From the NCBI GenBank assembly GCA_003342815.1, contig PTEX01000192.1, positions 500,825-564,824 on the forward strand: 64,000 bases of DNA, given 5' to 3'. The position numbers and the translations under genes are program-made. Below, one piece after another: positions 39,201 to 53,100 of the stretch; the stretch's first letter is position 1, and each line of letters starts with the position of its first letter. The notes beneath the pieces are model-generated. The model searched no databases. It saw only the letters and a program-made list of their open reading frames with translations, and was not told the DNA's origin. This DNA is from Eudromia elegans. Taxonomy: Eukaryota; Chordata; Aves; Tinamiformes; Tinamidae.

Positions 39201-42200
39201 GAGATTATGATTTCATCCCACTGAAGACTTACTGGCTGTCTTCATCATGCATCAAAATGTGCAGAATGCATAGAGGTTATTTTCATCTTTATTTTTTATT
39301 TTTCAGTAAAGTGTCTCAGCAGTTCAAAGTTTAGACATGGTAAGGTAAAAAGACAAGAGAAAAAAATCATAACAAAAAAGAAAATCCTTTCCAAGTTCAA
39401 AAGATACAAATTACTGATCATAAAGAGTGACTGAATGAAAGTTGCAGTGGCTGAGAAGCCCTCTGCCAGAGTACATAATGGCAATTTATACAAGCAAATA
39501 AAATTTCTGTATGCACACAAAAATGTCAAATTCAAAAGTAAATATGAAGAGATTATTCAAAGAGTGCAAAGTGACCACAACAGAATATTTCTATACCTGG
39601 TCACTGTATTTTAAAGGTAAAATAATATAAATCAGAACTGAAAAGAGGACAAAAAGAATAAAGATTCAGAAATTCGTTTTTCATCTCAAAAAGCTTAGAA
39701 AATTGCTAGGTAGGCTTTTAAGAGAGAAAGGAAAAAATGCATGGAGAAAGAGAAAAAAAACTCTGCAAGAGTGTTTGAGAGCATTCTGTAGTCATGTCGC
39801 AAGTGAAACCCAAATCCACAGAAGGACCAAAAATTAGGGCTGCACAGAAAAACAAAATAGCAAAATAAGATAATAATATCTACATATCCACTGTTAACAG
39901 TTATTTCTTTAAGGTCAAAAAATATTTCCTAGGTCAAAGGCCAGAACACGTTTAGGTATTTCCCTAAACTAAGAATTCATTTTGAAGAAAACTATGTCCC
40001 CATCCCGTATTTTACAACTCAGTTTCAGAAGTTCATATAACTGTAACGTCATCATAACCTATGTATAAGGAAGTGTTCTCATGACTAGGTCAATCTTTTG
40101 CAATTTTTTGTATCCAAATTCAATTTTTTAAACACTACTTAGAAGTCAGATAAAAGCTGTTATGGACCACATATTCTATAAAGCATGTGCACCATGACCC
40201 AGTTGTATTTCCTAAAAAGATATAAGCAACATGCAGGACAGTAGTCTGGCCCAGAACACACCTTATTTAGGCTATTACTCTAGCTAGTTTATCTGAATTA
40301 GTGTGGAGAGGCAAACCTGTATCCCATGAATCCACGCTATAGCCCATTTGAAGATAGGCATGTAATATTTGGGGTCTGTTTCCCCAAAACTTTTTCAGTT
40401 AATTTTCTTTCCAAAGGTAGAGTTAGACAACTAGCTTGGACTAGATAGCTTCAGGATGATTTCAAGTCAGAAAAGTACCTTAATAAGATCATCCGAGGGG
40501 TGGGGAATGCATATTCTAACAATATAGCAGTAAATAAAGGCAGTTAATGATTCCAGGGCTGATTCATTTTTTTAAATGAATGTTTAGGAAAATATTCAAA
40601 GCCTTCATTTTTCTGTCAAGCAACAAAAGAAAAATATGTCAGATTTTAGCACTAAATGATAATGAAATAATAGCAGCCAGGTGGATACCCGCTCTATTAG
40701 AAAGAAACAAAACAAAACAAAACAAAAAGACACTAAACAGTCTTTAAAAAAAAAAAAAAAAAAAAAGAACCCTGATGCAAGCAACTTTGAAAAGGTTTTC
40801 TGTGCTTATATGCGCTCTGTGGATTGCAATTCATATAGATGCAGCTGAACTGATTTTAAAGGAATTAATGTAGGTCTTAGGGGGAATGTAGCAAAGACAG
40901 TATTAGGTCTAGACTTCGATGTTGTACAGAAATTTGTAGTGCACACTACTTCTCACTTTGCAAATCAGAAATCCAAGCAAATGAAAAATAACTATTCTAA
41001 TGTATTCCTCCAAATTTGGGGTTAAAATTCAGGAACTCCCAGAATAGTTAGGCGAATAATAAATAAAAACAAAAAAGACAGAAATGAAGTCATTTTTTTT
41101 TCTGGGCTTACCCAGGATTTAGTTTTGTGGATCTAGGAAAAATAATATAAGGGGAAGTGGTGCAAAGAACATATTGTTTCTTTCAGATAAGAAATGTTTT
41201 ATGAATTCCTATGAAGTGTAGGAAAATGCATAATGAAAATTAGGCCATCAATAATGTAAAATGGAAGGACAGAAATGGAACAAGTTAGGCCTGCAGCATT
41301 TTATTTATGTAAAAAAAGCTCTTCTATAACCTTGTCCCAACAAACAAGGAAAAAAATGTTTAAAACTTTTTTTTAAATAAATCTTTATGATTTTGCTGTA
41401 CCGGTGATATAGCATTGGCGGTAATTAGTAAATGAAAGTGATGTCATGCCTTTAAAAGCAGTACGTATGACAGGTCTACCTTGACAGTTCTCAAGTACAG
41501 GGTAGAGAGGAGAAAAAAAAGAAAATCTAACTCTTTCCATCATATGGCTTCCTGTTGGTAGAAACACAGCATGGTCCCTTATCCTTACTTATCACTAGAG
41601 GTAATACTGCTTGCACAGGTAACTTTTATGCTTAAGGGTACAAGCAGTACAAACAATTACCTTGGTTTCATGTAACCTGCTTGCAAAAATTCTGCTTGAT
41701 AAATGTGCCAGCAAAAAGGGCTGGAGTAAAAATATCACACGCTCAACTTTCCAAGAATTAATACAAGATATTATAATAGCTAATAGAGTAATATTAATAC
41801 TATGTGCGGGATCTTGCAACAGAGATAAGATTTTCTTGGCTTTCCCTGAAGTTAACTGTGAAGAAAATGTCAATAGTTCAAAAAAAAAGATCTCTACAGA
41901 CATTTATATACTGTGCTTTGAGAGTTGCTTCCTGTGTGCAGGAGTGAGGAGTGAGGCAGCCCATCCGCTGGATTGGCCTCCAGAGATCAGTGGAAGTGGA
42001 TGGAAGCTGCAGAAGTGTGTGATTGTCTTTTTTTTTTTTTTTTTACTGGTTTTTTTCTTCCTGTAAAGCATGGGAGTGATCTCCATGCAGTGAGGAAGAT
42101 TCTTTGTGTCCTTCAGCATTGCTAGGCCGAGGTCAGGGGGTTGTGTCTAACATTTCTAATGAGCGCTCTGTACTGGATCCCTTGGCAAGGGATGAAAGGC

Positions 42201-45200
42201 ATTTTTAAGTTCAATTGAGCATTATTTTATGAATTTGGCTTCTGTAGAAATAAACAGACTAGATTTAAGGTATTTCCTAAAAAAGGAGATGAATGGGAAG
42301 GTGTTCCTGGTTTAACTGAATAGCTATGGGTTTACATAAAGGAAGAAAAACATCATTGCTTGTAACCGTGATGGTGTTATTAAAAATGGTTGGTCTGGGT
42401 GCAATCTCCAGCTAAGAGCCTGAGGACAAAAAAAAAAAAATCTATCACTGTTCTAGTGCTTGGGTTTAATGCGAAATTATATCTTTGGCTGGAAAAGAGC
42501 TCTTTGTCTGACACAGCAGTGCTTTTGTTTATCATGTTTATTAAGGCTTACCAGGAAAGGTGGCTAATGTGGGGTGATAAGAGCATTACTAGTTCTCTTT
42601 GACAAATGACTCTCAGATATTTTCCATTGTGAACTGTATATTAAACTGCAATTCCTTTCATGAATTTCCTTTTTTATCAGCTATGCAATACTGATTCCAT
42701 ACCTATCATATGGCAATTTCAGTGCTCACACACAGTGAAGCCATATAAAGACAGCGTTAAGGAAAACAAGATTATAATAAATATATACAAGGCTAAATAT
42801 TTTTGCAGCCATGATTCTTTAAACAAGCCACAGTGGTATGAAGTTCAGAATAATTCAAAAGCTAAAACCTAACCCAGGTACATTAAAAGAATTAAAGACT
42901 TCTATTACCAGTATACTTTTTGATCTACCTGGTTCTAAGATATACCACTAGTACCAATATATTTCAGCTAAACTCCAGGAGAGCTGAAGGACTTACCTTT
43001 CAGCAAAACGGAAAGGAAGAACCAGCACAGGCTTCCATCCTTTCCTTGCTGACAGCAAGTTGCTGGAGGAAGGATAAGTAAATGGTGAGATGGTACTTGG
43101 TACTTGGTTTAGAGAAACCATTTCCTATCACTCTCACGGAGAATGTCAGAAAGGGGCTGCTTGAAAATAGTTTACATTTTCAACAATGACAACAAAAATC
43201 ATAAGCGTTTATAGCACAGGTATAGTTAGTCTAGTAGAAAATCTGTAAAACCTGAAAAACTCTCCAGTTTTCCGTAATTGAAACCAAAGCATTTTTCCTG
43301 AGCAGAACCAAGCATTGTCATACTTACCCAAAACATATATGAAACAAATGAAAATGAAAACATTTAGGAGTGTGGCTGAAATTATTCGTTTTCAATTTCC
43401 ATTGTAAAAAAAAATGTTGAAATAGAATTTTGTTTTACTGGACCAATTTGTGAATTTTGTCTGAAGTTTTGCAAGATCTTTCAGTGATCCCTTTAACCCA
43501 GACAGCCTCTGGTCATCTCTTACAATTCTGAAGAGAATATCAAACTAAATGCAAAGTTCTGTCTCTATTGTGTTCTCCCTGAAGTCCAACAACTGTCGCA
43601 CGTACCACTTTTAGCTCTCACTTTCAGCTGCCATTTTCACTGCTTTACTTAGAAAGGACAAGTTCTGCATAAGGCAGAACCTCCCTGTCCAGCCCTTACC
43701 CTAGGGCACTGCTTTATGAGATTAGGTGGTGCATAACCGCACAAGTCTTGGAGATGAGGATCTTTGATGTAGTTCTCGGGGATGGACGAAAGTTTAATAA
43801 GATAAGTCCATTATGAGCCTGAATAATCCAAGTATTACTTAACAGAAATTGCAGTAACATCAGGGTATGTGGGAGGGTGTTAAGAGTGTCTGTAAAGGAA
43901 GCAGTACTTGTGTTGTAAAGTGTAAAATATTTTTACCTGATGGGAGAATAAAGGCCCTTTCCCTCTGCTTCAGAAAGTGCAGTCACTGAGATTGTTGGAG
44001 AGGCTGCCAGAGCTGTGTGTCTTATCTCTGATGGGAAACCACCTTCTCATTCTTTACTGGCCCTACTGCTGTCAGCATGGATGAAACTCCCAGCTGCTTC
44101 TGTTGCAGACAGAGTTGAAAAACTATCCCGGGTTAGTGTTTCCTGGTAAGAACTTCAACTCTTGATCAAAATGTTTGCTGATAAAGGAAGTGGTAATCCA
44201 CGGGTTCAGGACAGATTAAGGGAGCCTTTGCTCTGTTGAGTTAGAACAATCCTTACTAATTCAAGACAGAATTGTCACCAGCTGGTAGAGACTGAAATGG
44301 TCTGCCATGGGTTGTATATACATTCCTGACAAAGCTTGTGACATCCTTCTCTGCCTGTGATTTGTTTCCTTCTCTCCAGCAAACTCAAGCATTTTTGTAA
44401 AACTTAAGATTTTTCACTTAAGGATTCAGTAGCTTTTAACAGTTAATACACGAGTTCCTGTATTTTTTTGAGCACTTAACCCCGCATGGTTTTTAGGTCC
44501 CTGTAACTTCTCCATTTTTTCTGCATTTCTCTTCAATATCTTTTCGTTTTTATTATAAGATTGGTTTTTGGCTGGAATAGAAAGTTTCGGTGTATTTCCT
44601 CTTTTTTTCTAGCATAAATGTAAAGGTTATCTCACTCGTAACAGCTTATAATATTTCTCCCCTGCTTTGTGTTACTTATAAATCAGGAACTGTATTGAGA
44701 ATATGAAAATATTGAATGCAGGCCACCGAACAGAACTGAACATTTAACAGTTTTCAGGAAGTCCCAGGGTTGGAGAGATTTGAAGGAGAAAGTGAGGGAA
44801 AGACCCACACATCAACTGATTTACAGTCACCCTGTTAATCTCTGATCTCCCTGCATAAATAATTACAGTATCAAAACAGAGGGAGAGACAAGGGGAAAAT
44901 GAGGTTGGAGAGGAGCACCCAAAATGGAAACGAAAATAGGAACATAAGATATATCATTGTTTCTGAAAAGAACTCTCCGGAAGATCAGATTAACTGTAAG
45001 GTTTTTGAGTTCTTATGTTACAGGGGGGGGAAAAAAAAAAAAGGTAAAGAAACAGAGGTCTATGAAAGTGCTTGTGTACAAATGTAAAGAGTTTAGGAGC
45101 AATGTTAAGAGAGCTGACAGCATGCGTGAGCTCTCAACGTGTGATATTGTGGGAACAGTCCGGGTGGGCAAGGAAATGACAAATCGGAAAGGATTCTTGT

Positions 45201-46394
45201 GAAAGGAGACAGAGCTCAGAGGAGACAGACAGGGAGGAAAAGGGAGGAGGTATATGCTTATTGGTGATGTGGGAGGGTTTGACAGCATTTGAAAAGATAA
45301 TTCAGAAATGACATAGAGTTGTTTAAAAGAGGAACATTACTGTAGGCTTATTCTGCTATTACTCAGTGCAGAGATGAAGTGGTTCAAAGTTAATGCACAA
45401 ATTACAAGCCAATGAAGTGCAGATACATGGAAAGAATAGTGGATGTACCACAACAATATAATTCAATATATAAAATAAGGAGAGCTAGAAGCTATTTATG
45501 TATTCCTATCTGTTGTCTCTATTGGTTATTATAAACTGTAATGACAGGTGGCCACACTTAGCTGCAGATCTCTAAGAGTTTTGCTGCTCATGAAGCTGAA
45601 GTGCAGGTGCTGACTTACTGAATGCCTCAGTTCCCATAGACCTCTAGGAATGGAGGACACAACACTTGAGAGGTCCTCCTTTCACAAAATCATTCAGTCA
45701 CTTGGAAAAAACATAAAAGATTATACAGATAGGCATCATGGTTTCTTCATCTTCAGGAAGAAGAAGCAGAGAAGATAAAATGGAGGGTTCTGAGAATTAC
45801 AGAAGAGATAAAACACAGATGTGTGCAACTAAGAAGGAAAAATGAAGCTTTCTTCATTGGAAGACTGACTTTCCTGCAATGTGAATATGCATGGAATTCT
45901 TAAAAATTCCATGGAGAATTTGATAGAGAAGGTAAGAATTTGATGAAAGAAAGAATTTGATGGAGAAGGTAAGAGGGGGGAGGAGGAACAGCATTTGTAG
46001 CTGCTGGATAATGAAATCCAGCAGCCGCCCACTTCTCCACACAACATGCTTTGACATGCTTTGGAGGGTCAGTGTCATCTCCTGAGCTCCTGCTCTCCTC
46101 AGCTGTCAGAGGTAAGCAACACATCCCTTTTTCAAGCTTCTGACATTTTGAAATATGGTGGATGGACTAAAACTTGACGTATTAACTAATATGCAGCCTC
46201 AAGGAGATACAATTTTCACTTGGCTACTTTACAGATGAATCTTTATTTATGAGGTTGATATAGATCTGGGAGGGAGTGGCTTAGGAAAAGCGGTAAGACC
46301 TGGCAAGTATGTAGTGAAATTCCTACAACAAACCTTCCAGATCCAGCAATTAGCAGTTATCAAAGCATTGCTAGCAACAGCACTGGAGATCTGT
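36231..46394. other. Long non-coding stretch with simple repeats
   Basis: About 10 kb with no supported gene. It holds an AAAAC-type repeat (40,705-40,728), a run of 21 A (40,746-40,766), a T run (42,028-42,044) and an imperfect GAATTTGAT-based tandem repeat (45,914-45,972). 37,980-38,130 has little simple sequence and TTAATTAGC-type homeodomain motifs, so it is a weak candidate for a conserved non-coding element. The 134-residue plus-strand frame at 41,662-42,066 runs into the T run and resembles no known family. Confidence 0.55.
45914..45972. repeat. Short imperfect tandem repeat (GAATTTGATGGAGAAGGTAA-like)
   Basis: Three units start at 45,916, 45,936 and 45,953 with GAATTTGAT. The first and third continue as RGAGAAGGTAAG, while the middle one is shortened. 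It looks like local slippage duplication in an AG-rich stretch. Confidence 0.75.
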
Positions 46395-47120
46395 TTAAAG
46401 GATTCTTTTTCTTTCTTGAATACATTTAACCACTTTTTGAACCCAGCTTTTGCCTTTGGTGTTTAGATGTCCTATGGCAATTGTTCCATGGCTTAATTAT
46501 GCACTGTCAAAGTATCTCTTTTTGTTTGCTTTAAGTCTGCTACCTGCTTATTTCTTCTGAAGCCCCTGTAAATGTTTGGCTATGCGAAACAATGAATGAA
46601 CATTTCCTGTTCACCTACCATGTGAATAATTTGTGATTTTACAGATCTCTGTCTTTTTTTTCTATATGAAAAGTCTTAATCTATCCACAGAAGTTGTTCC
46701 GTTTTTTTGATCTCACTACTCATCTTCCATTCTGCTCTTTAGAGTTTCCTACATGTTCTTAGTGATAAGGCAGACTGAAATGTATTTAGATACTCAGAAT
46801 GGCAAAACAGAGTTGCCTAACAATATTTTCCATTTTGAGTTTATTCATTTCTTAATGACTCCAAACATTTGATTTGCTATTTTCACTGCTACTGAGTATT
46901 GAATTATTATTTTCATAGAACTGTCAACTATAATTGCCAACTTTTTTTTTCTTGAATGGTAATCCATAATACGGAAATTGTGTGTTTATCTATAAATACA
47001 TTTTTTTCCCCAAAATATCTTCCTGTTCATTAATGAACATGGAGCTTAATCTGTCATTTTGTTACATTTTGTTACACTTAATCAGCAACTCAAATAGTTC
47101 AAGTTCTTTTAACCAATATA
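46395..47120 (-). mobile_element. Very old CR1/L3-type LINE fragment, minus orientation
   Basis: The plus strand follows, over about 700 bp, the reverse complement of the old CR1 lineage common in turtle and crocodile genomes. In order: TTTTTGAACCCAGC; a TCCTATGGCAATTGTTCCAT block leading to TTAATTATGCACTGT; 'CTTTTTGTTTGCTTTAAGTC'; TGTGATTTTACAGATCTCTG; TTCTTAATGACTCCAAACAT; ATAGAACTGTCAACTATAAT; TTCTTGAATGGTAATC; and finally AATCTGTCATTTTGTTAC. The last parts correspond to the antisense of the reverse transcriptase C-terminal half. No open frame remains. Divergence is far higher than in the young CR1 copies, so the insertion probably predates modern birds. Confidence 0.85.
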
Positions 47121-50100
47121 TTCTGATGAAAACAGCATTCTAATTACTTAAAAACATACATTACAATTACTGAAACTGCCAATGCTCTCTGTACCCAGTA
47201 CCTCCTCTGGCAATGACATACCTCTTAGTAGAGAAGAATCCAAGGGGAAAAAAGTGGAGAGAATACATATATGTCTAAGGTTTTCAGAGCTTCTCTTCAT
47301 AGAAAAATTTATTTGTGGATTCCAAGCTGGCATAAAGATAATCCACCAGTGATTGTGACCTTCGAGCTGTCACTACTGAAAAGGACAGATTACTTCTTAC
47401 TTTAGAACCATCCATACAGGGTGTCTGAAATGATAAAATTCAAGTGCAAGAAATCCTATATAATTTCTTAAGACTTTTGAGGGTCAGTTTTTCAGGAGGA
47501 ATTGCGTCATTAGTTTGAAGGGCTCTGAAAATTTAGGTGTAGTAGATGCATTATATATCTTTAATTGCTTATCACCATACAGGAATTATCACAGAAAAAA
47601 ATACTAAATTTTGCATTTTTAGGAAGATGCCCCCTCTGTAATGAATCTCTTTATTCACACTAAGAGATATGTTTTCTGATTTAAAACATTATGGAAAAGG
47701 ATTAACCTAATCCACCCAAACATATTCTTAGAGTGGTCCAAAGCAGTAGAATGCGTGTAACCTTGTTGTAGAGTTTTATCCTGACTAGATAAATGGACTG
47801 GAAAATGAACTTCAAATGCTCCTGTCATTAGAAATATAGAAACTTTTTAAGAGTAAGTATTCAGACCTGATTAGCAAGTCATGAATATGCTGGTAACTGT
47901 ACTGACTTTAATGATCATAAAGGAATTTGGTGTGACTAGCTTTTTTGGATCCCATCCTGTGGGATCTCGTTCCATCTTGGATCCCATCCTGTGTATCTTT
48001 ACATGGAGACAATACTCTTCAACAGCTATTCCAGACTGCACAGCATGCTAAAATAAATATATTTTCAATCAAAATAAAGAAGTGAATATAGAAAGGAAGT
48101 GTTTAATCACCACTGCAGGAAGAGGAAAAGATGTCCAAGAATTATGTATTCCACAAATGCCCCTCCTTTCTTTTTACATCCAGTCACAAATCAGAAAAAA
48201 AATGGCAGTCATGGCTGGAGTTTAAGACAGGCTCATTTCTTGATACATTTGAAGTGCCTGTCTCCTTGCTCCCCAGAAGACACATTAGTGAAAAAAATGT
48301 TAGACATATTCTCACAGGAGAATTAGTCAAATTAATTTATCCAAAAATCCATTCATTGTGAAGATTATTGTGAGCAAAGGAAAAAACTATTGAAATACAA
48401 TCCTCTTTTCTAGATTGGATGAATTAGAAAAATGATCTTTGTTTCTTCTTCATAGTTTATGAACTTTGAATTTGTCTTACAGTTTTATAATTGTTTCCAA
48501 TATGTGATGAACCCCAAACCTAAAGAAAAGCATAGCTACCAACAGTCCACCAACCTACAGATATCACAAAGACATGGAATACTTTTTAAAAACTCAAGCC
48601 AAGCATAATAAGAATGACATTATCTGTCTTTTTTTTTTTTCTGAATTTTCTTTGCCGCCTTTCATATATAGGTATACAAACACATAAACATATATTTGCA
48701 ATCTCTTAATATATGAAATCTGTGTGTAAGTATACATATATATGATATACATAGGTATATATTGTTATATATATGCAGATGTATTATTTACATATGTATC
48801 TCTCATATGTACATATATCGTCTTTGGTGATATATATCACCAGCACAGAATCTTCACTTTGTAATATAGTCAGTTCATCTGAAATAAGACTGAAATAGTA
48901 AGAACTGAACAGTGTATTCATACCTGACATGAGTCAAACTCTTTATGAAGTCTAAAAATGTTTTCTTAGTTTTACGACATCTGTTTTTATGAGGGTATTT
49001 CAAACTGTATTTGCGGTTGAGCCCCACAAAAATCTTCTCTGAAAGGATATGAAATACAGAAATAACATATGCACTTATTTTTCTTCTCTGCAGCTAAGGG
49101 CAATAAGCAGAATTATGATCACTTTCTCAGTAGAAATCAATGAATGTGCTCCATTCACTCCAAGGGAGATAGAGCAACTTTTACTAACTAAAGGTCTGAC
49201 TTGCTGCATAAAGCTGAAGGTGTTCAGCATTTGACCTTGCAGCAGCATGGTCATTTTCTTAATTAAATTAAATAAATATAAAAATGGTATTTTCTTAATT
49301 TTAAGGTTACCTTCTCCCTGCTACTCTTTAAGCCAATTTTGTCCATTAGCATTATACGAGATTTGAGAAAGTTCTGAGATGTCTGCAGAATTGATTCCTT
49401 TTTTTCTATTGAAAATGCAAAACTCATGATAAGAACAAAACCATCAAGTCATGGCAACCAATGGAAAGACAAAACCACACAGTGTTTTAAAATATTCCTG
49501 GCAGGATATTTCTGGTGTTGTCACATCACCAAAAAGATTTATAATGTTTTAAGGCTTTCAGAGTGAGCATCTGATGCCAGCTAGATTCCTGGGACTGTTC
49601 TTCCCTTTCTGGTGTAATTCAGAGGCGAGTGAGGCATTGCTCAAAAGGCTTTCAGCTCACTCTCTTTTATTAATTGCCTTTTTCTAGCCAACTTCAATTC
49701 AAATAAGACAAGGGCCTCTTTCTTAACAATGTCACATGTTTTATCCTCTCAAATTGTTTAGCAAATCCCTTATTCTGTCATAAGTTTTTCATTTCGCCCC
49801 TGACATTTCACCCACTATATTATGGGCATCATCTGAGGATTTAATCCAAAAGCCGTTTTTGTGGCTCCAAAGCCTCAAATCAAAATTGAAAGACGTATTT
49901 CAGCTATTCTTCTATAAATATGCAGCAATTACAAAGAAATAAGGGTCAGTAGAGATTCCCAAAGAGCATTGCAATAACCTGCATTCACTATATTTAACTA
50001 GAGACATGAAAGCTACTTAGTTTCAAGGAAGCATTTAAGTACTACAAATGATAAATTTACAAATTCATGAATTATTGATGAAATAGAAAGCTCTCTGGAA

Positions 50101-53100
50101 TTCCAGTAACTTTTATTTGAACATATTTCCCCTTACTTGTGTACATGCATCTTAACAACATTTTTCAATTTCAGTTTTGAATGTACAGCTAGAGTTCTCC
50201 ATTTATAAACATCTGGTGAATGTGCATTACGGGTATGTTTTTTGCCAGAAGCTGTGAATTTGTTGTCATCACAGTCTAATACCCTGCAGCTCACAAACAC
50301 ATCCATATTCCCTCTGTCCTTCCAGCTCTCTGCTCAGGAAGGTGGCTATGTGGTGTGGGGAGCTGCCTTAGGAGTGCAGCTGGCATGGGGCTCGGGCAGG
50401 TGGGAAGGGGAAGCATGCAGCTAATTGTCTGTTTGACTCATAGTGCCAGTCCAGACTGAGACTATTGATATGTTTAGCTCAGATATTGCTGGTGCAGTTG
50501 CCAAAGTGGCAGCCCTAATTAGCAAATATCTAAAAATGCTGAGAACATTCCAAAGAAAAAAATTAGCCCTTTTGCAACACAGATTGCTGCATACATTGTG
50601 TTTAACTCTCTCTGAAAAGATGGTCATGCCAAAAAAATATTTTCATAATCGAACGGTAGTCTTTTTTTCCCACGAGTCTAAATTCTACCAGCATGAACAC
50701 CACAGACATACATTTTCCTGGAGAATCTTGATATATTGAGTGTTGTAATAAATGTCATTTTCAGAGTGGCTTGCGGCCAAGATCTACTCTACTTGAGTAA
50801 CTTTATGCAGATGCCATCTCGTGTAGATTCGAGGTCACATCACTTATGTACGGAGGACATTCATTTTTGTGGTTCAGTGATAGGGCTGTGGTATGTGAAC
50901 TGAAACAAATGGCCCTGGGAAGGTTGTAGTGCGTGGAAAACTCTCCTGTTCAGGACCAACACGTACTGATTGGTGCTGATGCAAGATCACTTTTCCTTGC
51001 TGAGTTTCCATGAAAAAAGAATCCTTCTTCTAATGAGAGAGTGACTACTGGGAAAAAAAAAGTTATTAAAGTAATTATTCTTGAAAACATGTTTAGATAA
51101 AAGGAAAAGGAGCTAAGATGGGGAAAAATAAAATACAAAGTGCAAAGGTCTTTCACTTTCTTCAGTTGTTTGAGAATTGACTCTTAAAATTGCAAAAACT
51201 TATGATCTAATCATTATTTTCCTTGCTGTTACCATTGCAAGAAGCCATTTGGGTCAGCTTGCAGACAGCACATAAACACGAGTCTTGACTCACCTCCAGA
51301 CAGTATGACAGTCCTAGTGACCTAGATTTTATTCTGACATAATATGTGGTCATATCAAAGCAGGTAAGAGAAAAGGCAAGCCAAAGAGATTTTCTTCCTT
51401 CCTGTATTTTAGTTATTCAAGATTTCAGCCACATGTAATAAATAGACTTCTCTAGTCCAGTTTTCTACCCTTTCTCTTCATCCCAGATCATGTAGTAATG
51501 TCTGCTTTCTCAAATACGCTTAAGAGCTTTAGCCTTCAAGACGAATGACCTAACGATCTAGCAGCAATTTGCATATGGTAATGAGGTCGATGAGAGGCAC
51601 TGCATACTGTTTATTTCTCTAGACAGATGAAAGGCAGTCAATTTTTTTTTTCTTTTGGTGCTAGCTGCCACAAAGTTATTATAATTGTCAATATGTGAGC
51701 ATTACATGAGTAGAAATAAATTGAATTCTCAAATTTTCTGTTTTCAGCACCATTTCAGGCTGCTGTACCATCCCCAAATTAATATATGAGAAAGTCCAAA
51801 AGACTCAGTGTCCATCTTTTGCCTTGTCTTCATCTTTACATTCTTCTGCAGATAAAATTATTTCTTCAGATGTTTCTCCTTTTTTTTTTTTTTTTTTCTT
51901 TTTTCTATTCAATTTAGCAGCAAGGCTTGGTTTAGTATTTTCACAGGAGAGAAGGAATTTGGGAAAAAGAAGCCCAGATGTACCAACACAGGAAACAGTG
52001 GTTTTGCACCCTTTCACACTTAGGATCATTATTACTTTATAAACCATGTGCCACCTTAGTATCTGCTGATCAGGGGGAACTCAACTGCACAAAATACCCT
52101 GGAGCTCTAAGAAGTGAGTGAGCAAGCCAAGGAATTGAGCTGCTCTGCTCCTCCTGGCTCCAGGGGGTGGCTCTGAGATATCCTTACTAAAAGGAGTGCT
52201 GAGCTATAAAGTTCAGCCTTAATCCAGCACCAAATGCTATCTGCTTGCAAGTGTTCTCCCATTGCCTGTAATCCCTTTCACAGGCCCATAACAAAAATCT
52301 TCCAAAAGGGGTGTTATGGAGAACATCTCTTTCGTCCAGAGAATAGTTATAATCCCACAACTTTCCTGACTCTAGTAAGTGACTTCTTTTTTTGGTAACA
52401 TAAGGACCAAAAAAAAAGCGCTTTTTTGCAGCTGATTTCACATTCTTGTTTTAACTTAAGGCTTAGTATGAGTTTCAGTGAACATAGTTTCAGTGAACAC
52501 TTTCTGTAAAAAGTGAACAACTTCTGTATTAAATCTGAAAGTACTCACTCCCTTGGGTCTTTTCATCCTTTTTGGTGAATATCCTGGTAAAATTTCCCAA
52601 TTTCCTCTTGCATTTCATGTTTCAGCTAACACATGAGGTATTTCTCCCACCAGGGTAGCCTGGGAATTTGATGGCTTCCTAAGCCATGAAGGGAGACCAA
52701 TTTTTTTTCACTATTTGTTTTGTAACTCCTTGGCATACCCTTTCCAACAATGCGAGCAAAAATGATGCCCGTTTTTTGGTGAGAGGATTAATACGTATTA
52801 AAATATGATCTATGAGGAGGGAGCCATACAGCAGTCCTGTAGACCATAACAGGAGTTAGTTTCCTTTATAGGGCAGGATAACAAAAGGAGATGAGAGATG
52901 CTGCAAGAAGAACAAAATGCTAATTAGGAGTCTCATCTATGTGGCCCAAGGGCAGAGCGCTAAATTTTGCTGCTATCTGTAGAACATCTGTTTACCATTT
53001 CCACCCCATGGCTACCTGACCATCTACAAATCTCAGTGGTCTCAGCACTGGCTTCAACAGTTTATAGAGCCATGCCAGCCGTTCTGCAAAGCTAGCTGCA

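Noticed and set aside
41662-42066. 134-codon plus-strand frame
   Set aside because: It ends inside a T run (poly-phenylalanine), shows no domain and has no recognisable splice or promoter context.
45013-45288. 91-codon minus-strand frame rich in serine, proline and phenylalanine
   Set aside because: It runs through a G/A-rich stretch including a G8-A11 run. The composition explains the open frame and no family is recognised.
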